From positions 107,826-171,825 of the forward strand of contig CAJUSP010000003.1 of assembly GCA_910589165.1 (NCBI GenBank): a stretch of DNA of 64,000 nucleotides, in the 5' to 3' direction. The stretch's first letter is position 1, and every line of letters begins with the position of its first letter. The stretch comes from an uncultured Adlercreutzia sp. (GTDB lineage Bacteria > Actinomycetota > Coriobacteriia > Coriobacteriales > Eggerthellaceae). Made by a program: the position numbers and the translations under genes. Positions 27,271 to 38,032 of this stretch are shown in pieces. The notes under the pieces were generated by a model. The model did no database searches and was not told the DNA's origin. It saw nothing but the letters and a program-made list of their open reading frames with translations.

Positions 27271-29807
27271 ACGAGGTCGGCCACTACGCGGGCGAGGGCT
27301 TGGATGTCGAGGGGCTTGGCCACGTGGGCGTTCATGCCCGCCTCCTTGGCGAGGCGCACGTCCTCGGCGAAGGCGTTGGCCGTCATGGCCACAAGCGGCA
27401 TGGCCGCGGCGTCCGGCCGCTTAAGCGCGCGGATGGCCCGGGCCGCCGCGTGGCCGTCCATCACCGGCATCTGCACGTCCAGGAACACCAGGTCGTAGGT
27501 ACCTGCCGGCGCCGCGGTGAACTTCTCCACCGCCACCTGCCCGTTCTCGGCGATATCGCAGGTGGCCCCGTGCATGTCCAGAATGGCCGCGACAATTTCC
27601 GCGTTCAGCTCGTTGTCCTCGGCCACGAGGAAGTGCCTGCCCGAGAGCACAGCATCCACATCCACCGGCCCTCGCGAGCCGCCTTCCTCCCCCTCGCCCT
27701 CGGGCGCCGGCGGGAAGTCCAAGTCGATAATGAAGGTGGACCCACGCCCCAGCTCGCTTTCCACCGAGATGGTGCCGCCCATAAGCTCCACGAGGTTCTT
27801 CGTGATGGCCATGCCAAGGCCCGTGCCCTCGATCTTGCTCGTGCGCTCGGAATCCTCGCGGCTAAACGAGTCGAAGATGGTGGCCAAATACTCCGGCGCC
27901 ATGCCGATGCCGCTGTCGCGCACGATGATGCGCAGATGCTGCAGCTCGCCGCGGCGCTTGTCGGACCCGTCGATGCGGAAGAGGATCTCGCCCTCCTCCG
28001 GCGTGTACTTCATGGCGTTGGAGAGCACGTTCATGAGAATCTGCCGCAGCCGCCCCTCGTCGCCCACGAGCGCCGGGTGCGCCACGCCGTGCACCTCCAC
28101 GGTAAACGCCTGGCGCTTGGCGTCGGTCTGCTGGCGCATCATGGCCTCGACGCTTTCCACCACATCCGTCAGCGAGAACCGCTCGGCGGCCAGCGTCGTC
28201 TTGCCCGCCTCTATCTTGCTCATGTCGAGCACGTCGTTGATGAGCCCCAGCAAATGCTGCCCCGAGGTGGCGATCTTGCGGTTGTAGTCGCGCACCGCGG
28301 CCTCGTCAGCGGCATCGCGGTCGATAAGGGTGGAAAAGCCCAAGATGGCGTTCATGGGCGTGCGGATGTCGTGGGACATGCTGGAGAGGAAGCTGCTCTT
28401 GGCGCGGTTCGCCTCCTTCTCGGCCGCGGCGGAACGCTCCAGCTCGGCGCGGATGTCGTGGTCGCCAGTCACATCGGTCACCGTGAAGATGACCTTGTCG
28501 GCCCCGCCGAGGGCCACCCCGTGGCTCGTCATGCGCAGCCACTGGGCACGGCCCAGCGCCGGGTTCTCGCACTGGAACTCCCACAGCCCTCGGCCCTCCG
28601 GCGCGCCGGAGTGCACGATGGCCGCCACCTTCGCGTAGGCCTCGTTCGCGCTTTCCGCATCGATGACGAAGAATTCGCGGGCCGGCACCCCCATAATGCC
28701 CTGGATGTTCTCGAAGACGGCCTCCACCTCGCGGCTTTCCGCATCCACGATGACGATGGCCGTGTCGATGTTCTCGCCGATGGCCTGGTACAGGCTCTGC
28801 ACGTAGCGCTCCCGCTCGCGCTCGCGGCGGTTGCGGTAGGAAAGCAGCCCCAGAAGCGCGCCCACGGCGCCGGCCACGGCAAGTCCCAGCACCGCCACCA
28901 TCTGCTGGGCGAGCCCCACGATGGACGCGCCGTCGCGCTCCACAAGCGACAGCGGCAGCACCGTCACGAGCGACCAGCCGGGCTTGGCCTCAAGGGGCGT
29001 GGTGAAGGCGAAGCGGGCGGCCTCCCCCGACCCGAGCACGAGGCTGCCGGCGCGCCGGGCGGCCACATCGGCCAGAAGCGGCGCCACATCGACCTCTCCC
29101 CCGTCGGCCAGAAGCGCCGAGAGGCTCCCCTGCTCGGCCTCGGCCGTGCCGCGGTTGGCGTCCAGCACGATGGTGCCCGACGCGTCCACCACGTAGGTCT
29201 CGCCGGAATCGGTATACACGGTGCCGTAGGAGTTCTGCAGCTCGTCGGCCGGGAACGACACGTACAGGCCGCCCACGGTGTCCGCCGCACTGATGTCACC
29301 TGTGGCCCCGTCCTCGTGGCCGGGGGCCAGAAGCGGCGTGTAGAACAGGATGCGCTTCTCGCCGGCGTGGCCCACGTACATCTCGGAGATGCCGGTATGC
29401 CCCTCAAGGGCCGGCCCGAACAGCTCCTCCTCGCGGTCGGCCGGGTACAGGTCGGCCTCGTCGGAAGAGCACCACACCTCGCCGTCCTTCTCGCGCACCC
29501 AGGCTGTGGCGGCCCCGTGCACCGCTAGAAAGTCGCGGATCTGGGCGATTTTCTCGGTATCGTCGGAATGGGCCACGTAGTGGGCCAGGCTCATGACGCT
29601 GTCCTCGTCGGCGGTCAGGCACTCGTCCAGGTAGCGGGCGCGGGCCGTGGCCACCTCCATGACCGAGGTGGTGGTGGTGTTGCGCACGAGCGACGAGATA
29701 GACCCCAGGTAGTACTGGCCCACCGCCAGCACCACCACGAGGAACACCGCCGCAATGGCCAGAGCCACCGCGATGATCTTCCGTATGTCAACCTTCACCG
29801 CGTGCAT
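27267..29807 (-). CDS. Membrane hybrid sensor histidine kinase with C-terminal receiver
   Basis: An 846-residue protein. Order: membrane segment (about 9-32); an extracytoplasmic Cache-like sensor of about 260 residues; second membrane segment (about 298-322); PAS-like domain (about 340-450); HisKA with phospho-acceptor His479 (SSMSHDIRTPMNAILGFS); HATPase with N, G1 and G2 boxes (LSNAMKYTPEEGE, DSGIGM, GTGLGMAI); and a C-terminal receiver (DLVFLDVQMPVMDGHAAAR, phospho-Asp) ending the protein. No HPt domain is fused, and no HPt or response regulator gene is adjacent, so the output partner is elsewhere. The ligand is unknown; Cache domains usually bind small metabolites. It lies 18 bases downstream of glmS. 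Confidence 0.93.
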   Translation of the reverse strand: MHAVKVDIRKIIAVALAIAAVFLVVVLAVGQYYLGSISSLVRNTTTTSVMEVATARARYLDECLTADEDSVMSLAHYVAHSDDTEKIAQIRDFLAVHGAATAWVREKDGEVWCSSDEADLYPADREEELFGPALEGHTGISEMYVGHAGEKRILFYTPLLAPGHEDGATGDISAADTVGGLYVSFPADELQNSYGTVYTDSGETYVVDASGTIVLDANRGTAEAEQGSLSALLADGGEVDVAPLLADVAARRAGSLVLGSGEAARFAFTTPLEAKPGWSLVTVLPLSLVERDGASIVGLAQQMVAVLGLAVAGAVGALLGLLSYRNRRERERERYVQSLYQAIGENIDTAIVIVDAESREVEAVFENIQGIMGVPAREFFVIDAESANEAYAKVAAIVHSGAPEGRGLWEFQCENPALGRAQWLRMTSHGVALGGADKVIFTVTDVTGDHDIRAELERSAAAEKEANRAKSSFLSSMSHDIRTPMNAILGFSTLIDRDAADEAAVRDYNRKIATSGQHLLGLINDVLDMSKIEAGKTTLAAERFSLTDVVESVEAMMRQQTDAKRQAFTVEVHGVAHPALVGDEGRLRQILMNVLSNAMKYTPEEGEILFRIDGSDKRRGELQHLRIIVRDSGIGMAPEYLATIFDSFSREDSERTSKIEGTGLGMAITKNLVELMGGTISVESELGRGSTFIIDLDFPPAPEGEGEEGGSRGPVDVDAVLSGRHFLVAEDNELNAEIVAAILDMHGATCDIAENGQVAVEKFTAAPAGTYDLVFLDVQMPVMDGHAAARAIRALKRPDAAAMPLVAMTANAFAEDVRLAKEAGMNAHVAKPLDIQALARVVADLV

Positions 29808-29825
29808 GGCCCTGTCGCGCCGCCG

Positions 29826-31673
<1,848 letters not shown>

Positions 31674-31685
31674 AGTATGCTCCTT

Positions 31686-31715
31686 ATCGAAAACGGGCGG
31701 CCTTGCGCGCCGCCC
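31686..31715 (-). terminator. Terminator of the pheT-acpS unit
   Basis: On the - strand GGGCGGC and GCCGCCC arms (31695-31715) enclose a short loop and are followed by a T-containing tract (GTTTTCG). It lies between acpS and glmS. Confidence 0.6.
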
Positions 31716-31771
31716 TGTGCTCTCTGCTTTTCCTCAATTGTACCGAAGAGCCGCGCTGCCCCTCAACCGTT

Positions 31772-32410
31772 TCACGAAACCCCCGCACCCGGCGTATTTT
31801 CCAGGCCGGGAAGCGTCGGCGTGGCAGGCTCGGCGGCGGCCGCCTCTTCCGGGGCCTCCCCAGCTCCCGTCGCGGCCGCGGGCAGCTCGTCCAGCAGGCT
31901 GCGGGCGTCCTTGAACTGGCGGGTGAGCTCCTCCATGGGATCGCGCCGGCGCTCCTGGGCGGCCACCGCCTGCTCGGTGATGGCCATGGCACAGGCCACG
32001 GCATCGGTATGGGTGAACGACAGCGAGACGGGAATCTCCCGTACCCCCTGCTCGCGGGCCACTTCCCGGGCGCGACCGGTCAGCACCACGTAGGGGCGCC
32101 CCTTGGCCGTGCGCCTCACTTCCACGTCGCGCCAGCCGATGCCCTCGGAAAACCCGGTGCCGAGCGCCTTCAGCACCGCCTCCTTGGCGGCGAAGCGAGT
32201 GGCGTAGTGCACCTCGGGGTGCGCGTGGGCGTCGCAGTAGGCACGCTCGGCCTCCGAGAACACCTTCGCGGCGAAGGAGGGCGATCGGCCGAGGATCTTC
32301 CCCATGCGCTCGATCTCCACGATATCCACGCCCAGGCCCACCGACTCGTCGGGCACCGCCATGGCCAGGGCGCCGTCGACGATAGCCTGGGATTTCTTCG
32401 ATACAGCCAC
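31772..32410 (-). CDS. acpS: Holo-[acyl-carrier-protein] synthase with C-terminal extension
   Basis: A 212-residue protein; the AcpS core lies at about 23-150. The family motifs GLGVDIVEIERM (Mg-binding Asp) and RFAAKEAVLKALG (catalytic Glu/Lys) are present, with VSLSFTHTDAVACAMAI near the end of the fold. It transfers 4'-phosphopantetheine from CoA to acyl carrier proteins. Typical AcpS is about 120-130 residues. This one has about 20 extra N-terminal residues and a tail of about 60, acidic and Ala/Pro-rich, of unknown use. GTG 32410 follows the pheT stop by 4 bases, so it is coupled to pheT. Confidence 0.9.
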   Translation of the reverse strand: MAVSKKSQAIVDGALAMAVPDESVGLGVDIVEIERMGKILGRSPSFAAKVFSEAERAYCDAHAHPEVHYATRFAAKEAVLKALGTGFSEGIGWRDVEVRRTAKGRPYVVLTGRAREVAREQGVREIPVSLSFTHTDAVACAMAITEQAVAAQERRRDPMEELTRQFKDARSLLDELPAAATGAGEAPEEAAAAEPATPTLPGLENTPGAGVS

Positions 32411-32414
32411 GGGG

Positions 32415-34865
32415 CTACCCGCGCACTTCGGCGCCGCAGACCGCCTGCACCTTGGCCACGAGCTTGCCCAAGGCCGCCTCCACTTCCTCGCTTTTCAGCG
32501 TGCGGTCGGCCGCGCGGTAAGTGAGGCTGTAGGCCATGGACTTCTTGTTCGCGCCCACGCGCTCGGCGTCGCGGTACACGTCGAACAGCGCCACGCTCTC
32601 CAGCAGCTTGCCGCCGGCAGAGGTCATCACCTGGGTCATCTTCTCGTGGGTCACGTCCTCGTCCACCACGAAGGCCTGATCGATGGCCACGGCCGGGTAG
32701 GTGGGCACGTCCACATAGGGGCGCATCGGGCGCGCGTTCTTCACGAGCGCGTTCACATCGAGCTCGAAGGCGGCCACGGGCGCCTCGGCGCCGAAGGCCT
32801 CGGCCACCAGCGGGTGAATCTCGCCCACCCAGCCGATGACGGCGCCCCCGGCCAGCATCTCGGCGGCACGGCCGGGCTGCAGCTGCGGCGCCTCCTCGGC
32901 GGAAAGCGCGCGGAAACGCACCTTGGGCAGCGCCAGCTCGCGGGCGATGTTCTCCAGCACGCCCTTGGCGTCGAAGAAGTCGAAGGGCACCGCCGGCGCG
33001 TTCCACGCCGCGTCGTTCATGGCCCCGGCGAGTACGCCGCCGAGCTTCTTGCGCTCCTTGGGCTTCTTGCGGCCCTCGGCCGTCGCGAACACGGTGCCAA
33101 TCTCGTAGAGCTGGATGTTCTTCACGCCGCGGGCCTGGTTGTAGGCCACGGCGCGCAGAAGGCCGCCCATGATGGTCTGACGCATCACCGACTGATCGGC
33201 GTTCAGCGGGTTCAGCAGCTCCACGGCCATGCCCAGCCCCTCGGCGGGCAGGCGCAGGCGCTCCACATCGCCGGGCTCGGCGAAGGAGTAGGTCATGGTC
33301 TCGTTCATGCCCGAGGCGCGCAGGGTGTCGTTCAGAAGACGCACAACAAGCTGCTCGGGGGTGCGGGTGCCCACGCGCTCGCGGCCGCCGGGCAGCGTGG
33401 GGGCAATGCGGTCCATGCCCCACAGGCGCAGCACTTCCTCGTACAGGTCGATCTCGCGCTCGAGGTCGGGGCGGAAGGTGGGCGGCAGCACGCGCAGCAC
33501 GTCGGCCTCGGCGGTGTCCTCCACCGCGCAGCCGAGGCGCACGAGGATGTCCTTCACGAACTCGGCCGGAATGTCGGCGCCCATCATGGCGTTGAAGCGC
33601 GGAATGCGGAAGGTAAGCTCGATCTGCTCGGTGGGCAGCGGGTACACGTCCACCACGCCGGGGCGCACGGTGCCGCCGGACACCTCGGCCAGAAGCGCCG
33701 CCGCGGCCTTCGACACCACCTCGCACAGGTTGTCGTCCACGCCGCGCTCGTAGCGCATCGAGGCCTCGGAGATGAGGCCGAGGTTGCGGCTCGTGCGCGA
33801 GGTGCGGCCGTGCTCGAAGGAGGCCGATTCCAGAAGCACCGTGGTGGTGGCCTCGGTAACCTCGCTGTCCTCGCCGCCCATGACGCCGGCAAGCGCCACC
33901 GCGCGCTCAGGCGTGGCGATGACGGTCATGTCTTGCGTGAGCTCGCGGCGCTCGCCGTCGAGGGTCACCAGCACCTCGCCGTCCTCGGCCGCCCGCACGA
34001 TGATATGGGCCACGCCATCGGCCGAGGCCACCTTGTCGAAGTCGAAGGCGTGCAGCGGCTGGCCGTAGAGGTACAGGATGTAGTTCGTCACGTCCACCAC
34101 GTTGTTGATGGGGCGGCCGCCCGCGGCGGTCACGCGCTCGGCGAGCCAGTCGGGCGACGGGCCCACCTTCACGTTGTCGATGACGCGGGCCGTGTAACGG
34201 GGGCAGCGGACGTCCTCGGGAATCTCCACGGTCACCGCCTCGGCCACGTCGGCCCCCTCGGTGCACTCAGCCAGCTTCGCCACATCGGCAGCGAGCGGGT
34301 AGTCCACCGGCTGCTGGTACATGGCGCCCACCTCGCGGGCCAGGCCCACCACCGACAGGCAATCAGGGCGGTTCGGAGTAATCTCCAGATCGAGCACCGT
34401 GTCGCCAGAGCCGATGACCTCGGCCATGGGGGTGCCCACGACGGTATCCTCCGGCAGCACCCAAATGCCCGAGTGGTCCGAGCCCAGCCCCAGCTCGCGC
34501 TGCGAACAGCACATGCCCAGGCTCACGACCCCGCGCAGCTTCGACTTCTTAATCTTGAAGTCGCCCGGCAGCACCGCTCCCACAGTGGCCACCGGCACCT
34601 TGATGTTTGCAGCGATATTCGGCGCCCCGCAGACAATCTGCACCGGCTCGCCCTCGCCCACGTTCACCGTCACCACATGCATATGGTCGGAATCGGGATG
34701 CGGCTCGCAGGTAAGCACCTCGCCCACCACCACGCCGTCGAAAGCCTCCCCCAGCGTCTCGACGCCCTCCACGCCGGTTCCCGTCAAATCCAGCCTGTCG
34801 CAAAACGCCTTCAGATCCCCCGGCACCGCCGTATATTCAGAAAGCCACTTCAAAGATAGTTTCAT
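32415..34865 (-). CDS. pheT: Phenylalanine-tRNA ligase beta subunit
   Basis: An 816-residue PheT. The N-terminal EMAP/tRNA-binding-like domain includes GEVLTCEPHPDSDHMHVVTV (about 48-67). The B3/B4 editing module, B5 domain (TPNRPDCLSVVGLAREV) and catalytic-like core follow, and a C-terminal ferredoxin-fold anticodon-binding domain ends the protein (YVDVPTYPAVAIDQAFVVDE, about 715 on). It forms the alpha2-beta2 enzyme with PheS. ATG 34865. Unusually, 273 bases of hairpin-rich DNA separate it from pheS. Confidence 0.97.
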   Translation of the reverse strand: MKLSLKWLSEYTAVPGDLKAFCDRLDLTGTGVEGVETLGEAFDGVVVGEVLTCEPHPDSDHMHVVTVNVGEGEPVQIVCGAPNIAANIKVPVATVGAVLPGDFKIKKSKLRGVVSLGMCCSQRELGLGSDHSGIWVLPEDTVVGTPMAEVIGSGDTVLDLEITPNRPDCLSVVGLAREVGAMYQQPVDYPLAADVAKLAECTEGADVAEAVTVEIPEDVRCPRYTARVIDNVKVGPSPDWLAERVTAAGGRPINNVVDVTNYILYLYGQPLHAFDFDKVASADGVAHIIVRAAEDGEVLVTLDGERRELTQDMTVIATPERAVALAGVMGGEDSEVTEATTTVLLESASFEHGRTSRTSRNLGLISEASMRYERGVDDNLCEVVSKAAAALLAEVSGGTVRPGVVDVYPLPTEQIELTFRIPRFNAMMGADIPAEFVKDILVRLGCAVEDTAEADVLRVLPPTFRPDLEREIDLYEEVLRLWGMDRIAPTLPGGRERVGTRTPEQLVVRLLNDTLRASGMNETMTYSFAEPGDVERLRLPAEGLGMAVELLNPLNADQSVMRQTIMGGLLRAVAYNQARGVKNIQLYEIGTVFATAEGRKKPKERKKLGGVLAGAMNDAAWNAPAVPFDFFDAKGVLENIARELALPKVRFRALSAEEAPQLQPGRAAEMLAGGAVIGWVGEIHPLVAEAFGAEAPVAAFELDVNALVKNARPMRPYVDVPTYPAVAIDQAFVVDEDVTHEKMTQVMTSAGGKLLESVALFDVYRDAERVGANKKSMAYSLTYRAADRTLKSEEVEAALGKLVAKVQAVCGAEVRG

Positions 34866-34944
34866 GATCCGTTCTTTCTCCTAAAACTTTTTTGTCAAAC
34901 AGGTTGGCGTAGTAAGTCAGCGAGCGGCTATGAGGCGTTTCAGA

Positions 34945-35061
34945 TTGCCCCGCCTTTGGGCCAAGTGACCTTCGGTCACGCCGAGCCCAAAACAAGGGGC
35001 AAGGTGAAATGCATCAGAGTCGCGCAGCGTCGGCTTGTCCGTCCGTTCCGCCAGGACGGAC
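34945..35061. repeat. Two large hairpins between pheS and pheT
   Basis: TTGCCCC...TTTGGGC (34945 on) pairs with GCCCAAA...GGGGCAA (ending 35002), enclosing a nested TGACCTTCGGTCA hairpin. A second hairpin, GTCCGTCC/GGACGGAC, lies at 35037-35061. Neither has a clear T-run. They resemble an inserted REP-like element and may act on the pheST mRNA. Confidence 0.7.
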
Positions 35062-35138
35062 GGAACAACACAGCGAGGACTGTCTGAGCGACTGGGCATT
35101 ACCCGGAAGCCCGATCCCGACGAGTTCCAACCGAAACC

Positions 35139-36200
35139 TTAGAATTGCCGCAAGAAACGCATGTCCCCTTCAAGCAGCATACGCAAGTCCGGCACGTCGT
35201 ACTTGAGGCAGGCGATGCGCTCCACCCCCATGCCGAAGGCGAACCCCGAGTACTCCTCCGGGTCGATGCTGCTCATGGAAAGCACGTTGGGATCCACCAT
35301 GCCGCAGCCGAGAATCTCAAGCCAGCCGGTGCCCTTGCACATGCGGCAGCCCTCGCCGTGGCACACGGCACAGCTCACGTCCACCTCAGCCGAAGGCTCG
35401 GTGAAGGGGAAGTAGTGGGCGCGGAAGCGCGTCTTGCGCTCGGGCCCGAACAGCTGCTTGCACACATAGTCGAGGGTGCCCTTCAAATCGCCGAAGGTGA
35501 TGCCGCGGTCCACCACCAGGCCCTCGATCTGGTGGAACTGCGGCAGGTGCGAGGGGTCGGCCACATCGCGGCGGTACACCTTGCCCGGCGCGATCATGTA
35601 GATGGGCAGGTCCCAGTCCTCCATGACGTGCACCTGCACGCCGGAGGTCTGGGTGCGCAGAAGCACGTCGGACTCGCCGCGCACCCGCGAGGTGTCGCCG
35701 GACAAATCGCGCACGTAGAAGGTGTCCTGCATGGACCGGCTCGGGTGGTCGGCCGGGGCGTTCAGAGCCGTAAAGTTGTAGTAGTCGGTCTCGATCTCGG
35801 AGCCTTCCACCACCTTGTAGCCGAGCCCCATGAAGATGTCGCTCACCTCGTCGATGATGCCGTTGATAAGGTGGCGCGTGCCCATCTGCTGGGCGCGGCC
35901 GGGAAGGGTGACGTCCACGGCGGCGGCATCGATGGCGGCGGACAGCTCGGCGGCGGACAGCTCGGCCTTGCGGGCGGCCAGCGCCTCCTCCACCTCGGCG
36001 CGGGCCTCGTTCACAGCGCGGCCCACTTCGGCGCGCTCCTCCTTGGGCACCTGGCCCATAGAGCGCAAGTAGCCGGTCAGCGTGCCCGACTTGCCGATGA
36101 CCTGCACGCGCACGGCCTCAAGGTCCGCCGACGTGGCCGCCTGCGCAATGGCCTCGAGCGTCGATGCGCGAAGGGCGCTCAGCTCCTCTGCAATAGCCAT
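35139..36200 (-). CDS. pheS: Phenylalanine-tRNA ligase alpha subunit
   Basis: A 353-residue PheS. ATG 36200 with AGGAAGG upstream is chosen; an in-frame start 42 bases earlier would read through the hairpin in the leader. The N-terminal coiled coil (about 1-90) binds tRNA. Class II motifs follow: motif 1 GTRHLINGIIDEV near 110, motif 2 VYRRDVADPSHLPQFHQIEG near 205-225, and motif 3 FAFGMGVERIACLKYDV near 320. It charges tRNA-Phe with phenylalanine together with PheT. Confidence 0.97.
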   Translation of the reverse strand: MAIAEELSALRASTLEAIAQAATSADLEAVRVQVIGKSGTLTGYLRSMGQVPKEERAEVGRAVNEARAEVEEALAARKAELSAAELSAAIDAAAVDVTLPGRAQQMGTRHLINGIIDEVSDIFMGLGYKVVEGSEIETDYYNFTALNAPADHPSRSMQDTFYVRDLSGDTSRVRGESDVLLRTQTSGVQVHVMEDWDLPIYMIAPGKVYRRDVADPSHLPQFHQIEGLVVDRGITFGDLKGTLDYVCKQLFGPERKTRFRAHYFPFTEPSAEVDVSCAVCHGEGCRMCKGTGWLEILGCGMVDPNVLSMSSIDPEEYSGFAFGMGVERIACLKYDVPDLRMLLEGDMRFLRQF

Positions 36201-36228
36201 AGGGTACAACCTTCCTCTCGCGATAACG

Positions 36229-36254
36229 AAAAAAGGGCGCATGCCACACGCCCT
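36229..36254 (-). terminator. Terminator or attenuator hairpin just before pheS
   Basis: On the - strand AGGGCG...CGCCCT (36254-36234) is followed by six T, 29 bases before the pheS ATG. A TATACT box at 36285-36280 would start transcription upstream of the hairpin. It may therefore be an attenuator of pheS rather than only the terminator of the preceding gene. No leader peptide with Phe codons ahead of the hairpin is seen. Confidence 0.5.
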
Positions 36255-36313
36255 GACGGTTCATTGCATACGAATGACCAGTATAGCGCTTATGAATTGC
36301 GCTCGCCGAAGAA

Positions 36314-37492
36314 TTAGAGGAAACGGTACTTGACCGTGCGTAAACCCCAGGCCTTGCAGCTGGAGAAGCCGAAGGCCTTCCACACGCCGGGCTGCAGGTC
36401 CAGCACGCGGGAACCGCCGCCCATGGAGCCGCAGTCGTTCACCGTGGCGTACACCGTCTGGCCGCCGTAGACGATTTCCACCGTGCGGCCGAAGTAGCTG
36501 CGGTAGTTGGAAAGCGACTTGGGCACCGCCACGCCCATGGACCAGTCGTCGCAGGTAGCGCCGGTAGAGGTGGTGCCGGGGTTGGGGGTGTTCGGGTCGG
36601 TGGAGCCGCCGTAGGCCGAGGCCACACCGCTCTTCCACCCGGCATTCGAGCTGCTCGACCCGCTCGAGGAGCCCTCGGAGGACCCGCCCGAGGAACCGGA
36701 GCCTGCAGATTCGTCGGCGTTGTCGTCATCGTCGGCCACGGGCTCGTCGTCGGAGACCACCGGCTCGCGCTCGGTGGTGTTGGCTTCAGAGCTCTCCTCG
36801 GCGGCGGCAGCAGCAGCGGCAGCCGCTTCCTCCTCCTGCTTGCGCAGGGCCTCGGCCTGGGCGGCCAGCTCGGCCAAGCGGGCCACGTGCTCTTCCTTGG
36901 CGCTCGACAGGTCGCGGGTGGCTTCCTCCACCACGGCCTGGGCCTCGTAGCGCTTCTCCTCCTGGGCGGCCAGGGCCTCTTCCTGCTCGCTCTTCTGGGC
37001 GTTCAGCTCGTCGGACACCTCGTCGAAGGCGCGCTTGCGCTCCTTCTGCTCGGCCACCTCGTCGGCCTGGTAGGCCATAATCTGCGCGGCGTACTCCATG
37101 TTGCGCAGAAGCTCGTCGAAGTTCTTCGCATCGAGGATGAAGCCGATGAGCCCCAGCGAGCTGCCGTCGCGGTACTCGCTCACCGCCACCTGGCCCAAAG
37201 CCTCGCGCCCGTCGAGCATGGCCTGCTGGGCCTCCAGGGCCGAGGCGGCCGTCTCGTCGATCTTCTTCTGCAGCTCGGCCACTTCCGCCGACAGCGCCTC
37301 GTATTCCTCGTTGATCTGCGCCATGCGCGACTCGGCCGCATCGAGGGCCGACTGGGCGTCGGCCACGGCCGCCGAGCCGTCATCGGGTTCGGCCAGGGCC
37401 TGCCGGGGGAACGCCCCCAGAAGCGAGAACGTGAGCAGCAGCGCCAGCGCCGCGCACAGCATCCTCTCCCCTTTATGCAGCAGGTATGCCAA
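36314..37492 (-). CDS. Secreted coiled-coil protein with RlpA/3D-type double-psi beta-barrel
   Basis: A 392-residue protein. The chosen start is TTG 37492, preceded by AGGAAGGG and giving a signal peptide with a charged n-region (LHKGER); ATG 37462 is an alternative but gives an uncharged n-region. After cleavage near ALAEP come two coiled-coil blocks (about 45-260), like the N-terminal regulator domains of PcsB or NlpC-type hydrolases. A Ser/Gly/Asp-rich linker follows, then a C-terminal RlpA-like barrel (about 295-392, with GVASAYGG, TVNDCGSMGGGSRVLDLQPG). Such barrels can be lytic transglycosylases; the Asp in LDLQPG is in the expected place. It probably acts on the wall. Confidence 0.8.
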   Translation of the reverse strand: MAYLLHKGERMLCAALALLLTFSLLGAFPRQALAEPDDGSAAVADAQSALDAAESRMAQINEEYEALSAEVAELQKKIDETAASALEAQQAMLDGREALGQVAVSEYRDGSSLGLIGFILDAKNFDELLRNMEYAAQIMAYQADEVAEQKERKRAFDEVSDELNAQKSEQEEALAAQEEKRYEAQAVVEEATRDLSSAKEEHVARLAELAAQAEALRKQEEEAAAAAAAAAEESSEANTTEREPVVSDDEPVADDDDNADESAGSGSSGGSSEGSSSGSSSSNAGWKSGVASAYGGSTDPNTPNPGTTSTGATCDDWSMGVAVPKSLSNYRSYFGRTVEIVYGGQTVYATVNDCGSMGGGSRVLDLQPGVWKAFGFSSCKAWGLRTVKYRFL

Positions 37493-37688
37493 AGCGTCCC
37501 TTCCTGAAGCCCGACAGATTCCTCGCGCCGCCTGCAGCGGCTGCGTTTCGCGAATTGCAATCGGCTTATCTTCCCGAAAACCCCCGACCGTGGCAAGCGT
37601 CTTGCCGAAAAAGACACGAGCCAGCCATCTGGTGCGCACGATCTTAGCAAAGATAGGGCACTTTTTCAAATATTTGTTCGTATTATCA

Positions 37689-37717
37689 TTGCACTTTTCG
37701 GGAAAAGGGCGTACACT
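37689..37717 (+). promoter_or_regulatory. Sigma-70-type promoter of the toxin-antitoxin/recN unit
   Basis: TTGCAC (37689-37694) and TACACT (37712-37717) are separated by 17 bases and lie 30 bases before the antitoxin ATG, which has AAAGGAGG upstream. Confidence 0.6.
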
Positions 37718-37747
37718 ACGGCGAAACACAAGGGAAAGGAGGGGCCT

Positions 37748-38032
37748 ATGCACGCGGTCGTCACCGCCCGGGTTCCCCAGGAAATCCGGGACCAAGTCCA
37801 CAGCAAGCTGCGCGATATCGGCTCGTCGCCCACCGAACTCATCAACGCCGCCTACGAGTACCTGCTGGCCACAGGGTCGCTGCCCGACGCGAACCCCGCC
37901 GAGGCGCCCCTGCGCATCACGCTCACCGACAAGCAGGCCAACGAGCTGCGCTTCCGCCTGCGCCACGCCACGCGCCCCGTGCCCGACACGTTCTGGCGGC
38001 GCGTCGTGGAAGACCCTCGGGAAGGGGCGTGA
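37748..38032 (+). CDS. RelB/DinJ-like antitoxin
   Basis: A 94-residue protein with an N-terminal ribbon-helix-helix-like region (VVTARVPQEIRDQVHSKL, then SSPTELINAAYEYLL) as in RelB/DinJ antitoxins, and a C-terminal part that would wrap the toxin. Its stop overlaps the start of the PIN-domain gene (TGATG), the classic antitoxin-toxin arrangement. It should bind DNA at its own promoter and repress the pair. Its identity as an antitoxin is inferred from fold pattern and context. Confidence 0.7.
   Translation: MHAVVTARVPQEIRDQVHSKLRDIGSSPTELINAAYEYLLATGSLPDANPAEAPLRITLTDKQANELRFRLRHATRPVPDTFWRRVVEDPREGA

Noticed and set aside
31674..31771. glmS ribozyme upstream of glmS
   Set aside because: Only 98 bases separate glmS from acpS and they hold a simple terminator hairpin; the ribozyme core is longer and not present.
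35139..36242. Earlier pheS start at 36242
   Set aside because: It would place the terminator-like hairpin and T-run within the coding sequence; ATG 36200 has AGGAAGG at good spacing and the normal N-terminus.
36200..36260. Leader peptide with Phe-Phe codons controlling pheS
   Set aside because: The TTT TTT codons arise from the terminator T-run itself and lie after, not before, the hairpin, so they cannot work as a classic leader-peptide sensor.
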